Assembly: GCA_947259095.1 (NCBI GenBank)
Contig: CAMYLA010000023.1
Location: 1-49,531, forward strand
Length of the DNA stretch: 49,531 bases
Reading direction: 5' to 3'
DNA from: an uncultured Acidimicrobiaceae bacterium
GTDB taxonomy: Bacteria; Actinomycetota; Acidimicrobiia; Acidimicrobiales; SZUA-35
Under the pieces are notes generated by a model. It had not been told where the DNA came from. It made no database searches and saw nothing but the letters and a program-made list of their open reading frames with translations. Position numbers and translations under genes: made by a program. Positions 47,255 through 49,531 of this stretch are shown one piece after another; positions within the stretch are counted from its first letter, which is position 1; each line of letters starts with the position of its first letter.

Positions 47255-47662
47255 TCAGCCGCTGCCACCGGTCGGATCCTGCGAGCCCCACTCATCGGAG
47301 CCATCGCCGACGGCACTCACGATCTCGAGGCGCAGCGGTTCAAGCGCCTCGAGCACTTCGTCGATCCTTGCGGCCTTGGTTCCGATTTCGGCGAGGGTCT
47401 CGGCCAGGTACTCGAGGAACAGGTCGAAGTCAGCATCCGTGATCTGGAGATGAGCATGAGCAGCCCTCATGTCACGGCCTTCGTAGGCATCGGGACCGCC
47501 GAGCGCCGCCGTCAGGAACATCCTCTGACGGGTCTTGAGCTGCGCCACATCGGCGTGCTCGAAGAACACACCGAGAGCCGGATCGGACGTGAGCTTGGTG
47601 TAGAACCTCTCGACTGCTTCAGCAACCGAGGTGTCGCCGCCGATCGTCTCGTAGATTGACAT
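47255..47662 (-). CDS. glbN: Group I truncated haemoglobin
   Basis: A 135-residue two-over-two globin. SIYETIGGDTSVAEAVERFY opens the fold, with Phe-Tyr at positions B9-B10 in ERFYTKL. The proximal histidine F8 is in DMRAAHAHLQITDADFDLFL. Such proteins bind O2 or NO and often protect against nitric oxide. The last 20 residues (VGDGSDEWGSQDPTGGSG) extend past the fold as a Gly-rich tail. A GGGGGAG ribosome site precedes the ATG by 5 nt. It is intact although it lies between decayed genes. Confidence 0.93.
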   Translation of the reverse strand: MSIYETIGGDTSVAEAVERFYTKLTSDPALGVFFEHADVAQLKTRQRMFLTAALGGPDAYEGRDMRAAHAHLQITDADFDLFLEYLAETLAEIGTKAARIDEVLEALEPLRLEIVSAVGDGSDEWGSQDPTGGSG

Positions 47663-47820
47663 CGTTCTCCCCCGTTGGTCGTTGGGTCGATGCTACGCTA
47701 CCGAGAGCCGAGCTGCGTTTCGACCTCGTGAATTGTGCCCATCGGATATCCGGACCTGCCGTACGCCGGCCACCACCCAACTGAAGCCTGGTCCCGATCA
47801 AACACTAGCTATCCCGGGGT

Positions 47821-47934
47821 TCATGAACTCGGCGATGCGAGACCGTATCGCCGGCAGGAATCGTGGACTCGGCGACCCGGAGCCTGTCCGATGATGACGA
47901 TTCGGGCCTTGCTGCCGGCCTGGACGATCGGCCG
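47821..47934 (-). pseudogene. Remnant of a uracil-DNA-glycosylase-family gene
   Basis: One minus-strand frame encodes RPIVQAGSKARIVIIGQAPG followed by RRVHDS, matching the active-site start of the UDG family (RPVVQ...ARILIxGQAPGxxVH). The continuation PSGDRLREWM expected in that family appears only after a frame change, as AIRSRIAEFM in another frame. The C-terminal two-thirds of the protein is absent. Confidence 0.55.
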
Positions 47935-47944
47935 TGGTCGGTGA

Positions 47945-48138
47945 GAAGCGTTGGGCTTCGATGTTCGACACGAAGGTCCAGCGCTCCAAGCGGCTCGGCC
48001 ATTGGCGTTTCGCCTGTCCCACGAGTGCGGCCCCGATCCCTCTGCCGGTCGCATCCGACCGCACATGCAACTGCTCATCCACCCCGGCAGGAGAACCATG
48101 GCGGCCGCCGGGATGTCCCAGCTCCCCATCGACCCCAT
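47945..48138 (-). pseudogene. Remnant of a GNAT acetyltransferase gene, frameshifted
   Basis: One frame gives DIPAAAMVLLPGW; after a one-base shift near 48080 the next frame gives LHVRSDATGRGIGAALVGQA and then ERWTFVSNIEAQRF. Together they form the acetyl-CoA-binding core of a GNAT enzyme (RGxGIGxxL motif). The N-terminal strand and the final YxxxGF are missing. Confidence 0.65.
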
Positions 48139-48466
48139 GTTGCCATGCAGGGGTCGGGGTCGCCGAGCGTTCCTGTTCGGACCGCCACCGAATGACTCGT
48201 GGTCTTGGCCCGGCCGCTCGCCGGGCGCGAACGGGGCACCGGTGTGGTGTGAGCGGGCCGAGCCGTCATCGTAGAGTCAGACCAGGGCGCCGACGCCAAT
48301 CGGAAGTGGGCCAGCGCCCCTCGGCCGGGCGACATGCCCTGATCTGCGACGTTGCCGCCATCGACAGACCTGGCGACGAACCCGGTTGGAGCCATCTCCC
48401 TGCCGGCCATGGCACCGGGATCGCAACGCTCGAGTAGCCTCGCCGCAATGGGCCCGTTCGGTAGGG

Positions 48467-48552
48467 CAGGGCGGTCCAGCATCTTTCAGTTCCGCGACGG
48501 GAGGCTGGTGGTCTACCGGCCGTTCGTGGACGCGATGGAGGTCCGGGTCCCA
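48467..48552 (+). pseudogene. Possible remnant of a SnoaL-like gene
   Basis: A plus-strand frame encodes SIFQFRDGRLVVYRPFVDAM, similar to the strand pair in SnoaL-like (NTF2-fold) proteins. Nothing upstream or downstream in any frame extends the fold, so only one beta-hairpin remains. The similarity is short and could be chance. Confidence 0.4.
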
Positions 48553-48554
48553 GG

Positions 48555-48656
48555 TCACAGCCTGAGGCACTCGTGCAGGTTCCCGACCCGGGAGAAGATC
48601 TCCTGCGGAGTTGCGGAGATGCGCTCACTGCGTTCGACGCTGAATCGATCGGCCAC
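48555..48656 (-). pseudogene. 5' stub of an SRPBCC gene
   Basis: A GTG at 48656 with a strong GGAGGGG ribosome site begins VADRFSVERSERISATPQEI then FSRVGNLHECLRL and a stop at 48555. This is a typical N-terminus of SRPBCC/polyketide-cyclase proteins (ERSxxIxAxPxxIFxxVxDLxxW). The gene is cut after 33 codons, where the SnoaL-like remnant begins on the other strand. Confidence 0.6.
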
Positions 48657-48708
48657 CAAATCCCCTCCAGCTGTAGACGGCTAGAAATCCTAGTGGTCCC
48701 GACGCTCG

Positions 48709-48714
48709 TACGCT
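48709..48714 (+). promoter_or_regulatory. Putative -10 hexamer TACGCT of the permease gene
   Basis: TACGCT with 8 nt to the GTG at 48723. Confidence 0.45.
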
Positions 48715-48722
48715 TGTGAAGT

Positions 48723-49531
48723 GTGAAATCTCTCCTCCGGCTGCTGGCCCGGATGATCGGCACGATTGTCGCCGCCACATTCGCCGTCTTCGTTGCGGTC
48801 GAGATCTCCATCCCCGGCGGATTCAAGACAGTGGTATTGCCACCAGGGATGGAGGAGTCCTCGCCCCGGGCCCGCCGGATCATCGAGGCGTACAATCTGG
48901 ATGGCAACATCTTCGTTCGGTACTGGAATTGGCTGTGGGGGGTGATGCAGGGCGACTTTGGCCGTTCGACAAGGGCGGGCACGCCCGTCGTCGAGATTCT
49001 CACCCACCGGTTGCCGATCTCGATCCAGATCATGTTGGCGGGTGTTCTGTTGACCGTGTTGATCGGTGTTCCATTGGGATTGCTGGCAGCCGGCCATGCT
49101 GGGACGAGGACCGGTCGAGCCGTCAACGCCTTTCTCGGGTTGTCTCAGTCGATACCGGTGTACCTCACACCAATCTTTCTGGTGTGGCTGTTCGCGCTGC
49201 AGTTGCGATGGCTTCCCGCCGCAGGCTGGGTCAGGATCAGCGATTCGTTCTGGGGCAACATGCGGAACCTCCTGCTGCCTGCAGCGGCGCTGGCCTTCGC
49301 CGAGATCGGCATCGTGGCCCGAGTGGTTCGGGCCGACGCGCTGACCGTTCTGCAGACCGACTACATCGCAGCCGCCGTCGGCAAAGGGCTGCGGTCCCGT
49401 TACATCCTGGCGAGGCATGTGCTGCGGCCGGCCTCGCTCGGGCTGTTGAACGTGATCGGGTTGAACATCGGCACCTTGCTCCGGGACCGAGCCCAGACGA
49501 CTTCCGGTACTCGCTGCGCGCCCTTCGGAAG
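48723..49531 (+). CDS. ABC transporter permease, dipeptide/oligopeptide type (3' end outside window)
   Basis: An open frame of 269 codons without stop, encoding a DppB/OppB-like inner-membrane permease. The N-terminal helix is LARMIGTIVAATFAVFVAVE, and GDFGRSTRAGTPVVEILTHR followed by LPISIQIMLAGVL is typical of the family. QSIPVYLTPIFLVWLFA and the cytoplasmic EAA-type loop DYIAAAVGKGLRSRYILARH are present, the latter being the ATPase contact. The family's next block (LLGGAVVVEYVF-like) is not found: after LNIGTLL the frame reads RDRAQTTSGTRCAPFG, so a frameshift or junction near 49475 is possible. The start is GTG 48723. Confidence 0.88.
   Translation, partial: MKSLLRLLARMIGTIVAATFAVFVAVEISIPGGFKTVVLPPGMEESSPRARRIIEAYNLDGNIFVRYWNWLWGVMQGDFGRSTRAGTPVVEILTHRLPISIQIMLAGVLLTVLIGVPLGLLAAGHAGTRTGRAVNAFLGLSQSIPVYLTPIFLVWLFALQLRWLPAAGWVRISDSFWGNMRNLLLPAAALAFAEIGIVARVVRADALTVLQTDYIAAAVGKGLRSRYILARHVLRPASLGLLNVIGLNIGTLLRDRAQTTSGTRCAPFG

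Larger units (their letters stand above)
47663..48722. other. About 1 kb without an intact gene: decayed region with gene remnants
   Basis: No full-length gene is seen. At least four protein remnants are recognisable on both strands and are listed separately. Near 47735 a plus-strand VPIGYPDLPYA resembles the start of RidA-family proteins, but only a dozen residues match. The stretch 48140-48460 shows nothing I can assign. Confidence 0.65.

Overview
The window is a high-GC (roughly two-thirds G+C, judged by eye), gene-dense stretch of bacterial chromosome, incomplete at both ends. It looks like an actinobacterium, most plausibly of the Acidimicrobiia type. The evidence is a palindromic SOS box of the actinobacterial form TCGAAC-N4-GTTCGA in front of an imuA/imuB pair, a coenzyme F420 gene (cofC), a heliorhodopsin, many 4-bp stop/start overlaps, and a -10 hexamer (TANNNT) only 5-10 nt before about half of the start codons, which points to widespread leaderless transcription. 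The lineage is an inference; no rRNA or tRNA gene is present to confirm it.

Layout. 1-900: end of an ammonium transporter gene, then PII (glnK) and a strong terminator. 960-4040: a TauD-type dioxygenase, then a sucrase/ferredoxin-like protein and an MFS transporter on the minus strand. 4130-6710: imuB and imuA, translationally coupled under one SOS box. 6790-9470: a small acidic helical protein, an MFS transporter and an alpha/beta hydrolase. 9550-16140: a glucuronokinase-like GHMP kinase coupled to an Nfu_N-domain protein, a membrane protein, an acyl-CoA dehydrogenase, a class V aminotransferase, a DUF2786 protein, OsmC and RNase HII. 16240-19060: gpsA coupled to a large glycosidase-like protein. 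19260-23850: cofC, a PIG-L/LmbE deacetylase, DUF429, small unknowns, a Nudix hydrolase with an Asn-rich repeat tail and a degenerate exonuclease-like protein. 23880-33150: a purine/pyrimidine cluster (purK, upp, cdd, deoA, add) with a HAD phosphatase, flanked by two D-aminoacylase-type amidohydrolases. 33250-41810: AlgH, a methionine aminopeptidase with a SEC-C-like zinc motif, a TauE/SafE permease, membrane and lipid-hydrolase genes, a two-gene fluoride channel, and a degenerate GGDEF-EAL protein next to a 5'-truncated DUF1272 gene. 41940-46690: a monooxygenase, glycosyltransferase 2, YdcF, heliorhodopsin, SRPBCC, a CIA30-domain lipoprotein and a GyrI-like protein. 46860-48660: a decayed zone (an amber-interrupted membrane protein, remnants of UDG, GNAT, SnoaL and SRPBCC genes) that still holds an intact truncated haemoglobin. 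48723-end: a partial peptide-type ABC permease.

Functional links. Amt and GlnK form the usual nitrogen-sensing pair. ImuA and ImuB form an SOS mutasome part whose DnaE2 partner must lie elsewhere. PurK makes purines de novo, while Upp, Cdd, DeoA and Add salvage or degrade nucleosides. CofC acts in F420 synthesis. The two CrcB/FluC subunits presumably form one heteromeric channel. The most striking single gene is the heliorhodopsin at 43806-44603, which keeps the Schiff-base lysine and the counter-ion glutamate. No retinal-synthesis gene is present in the window.
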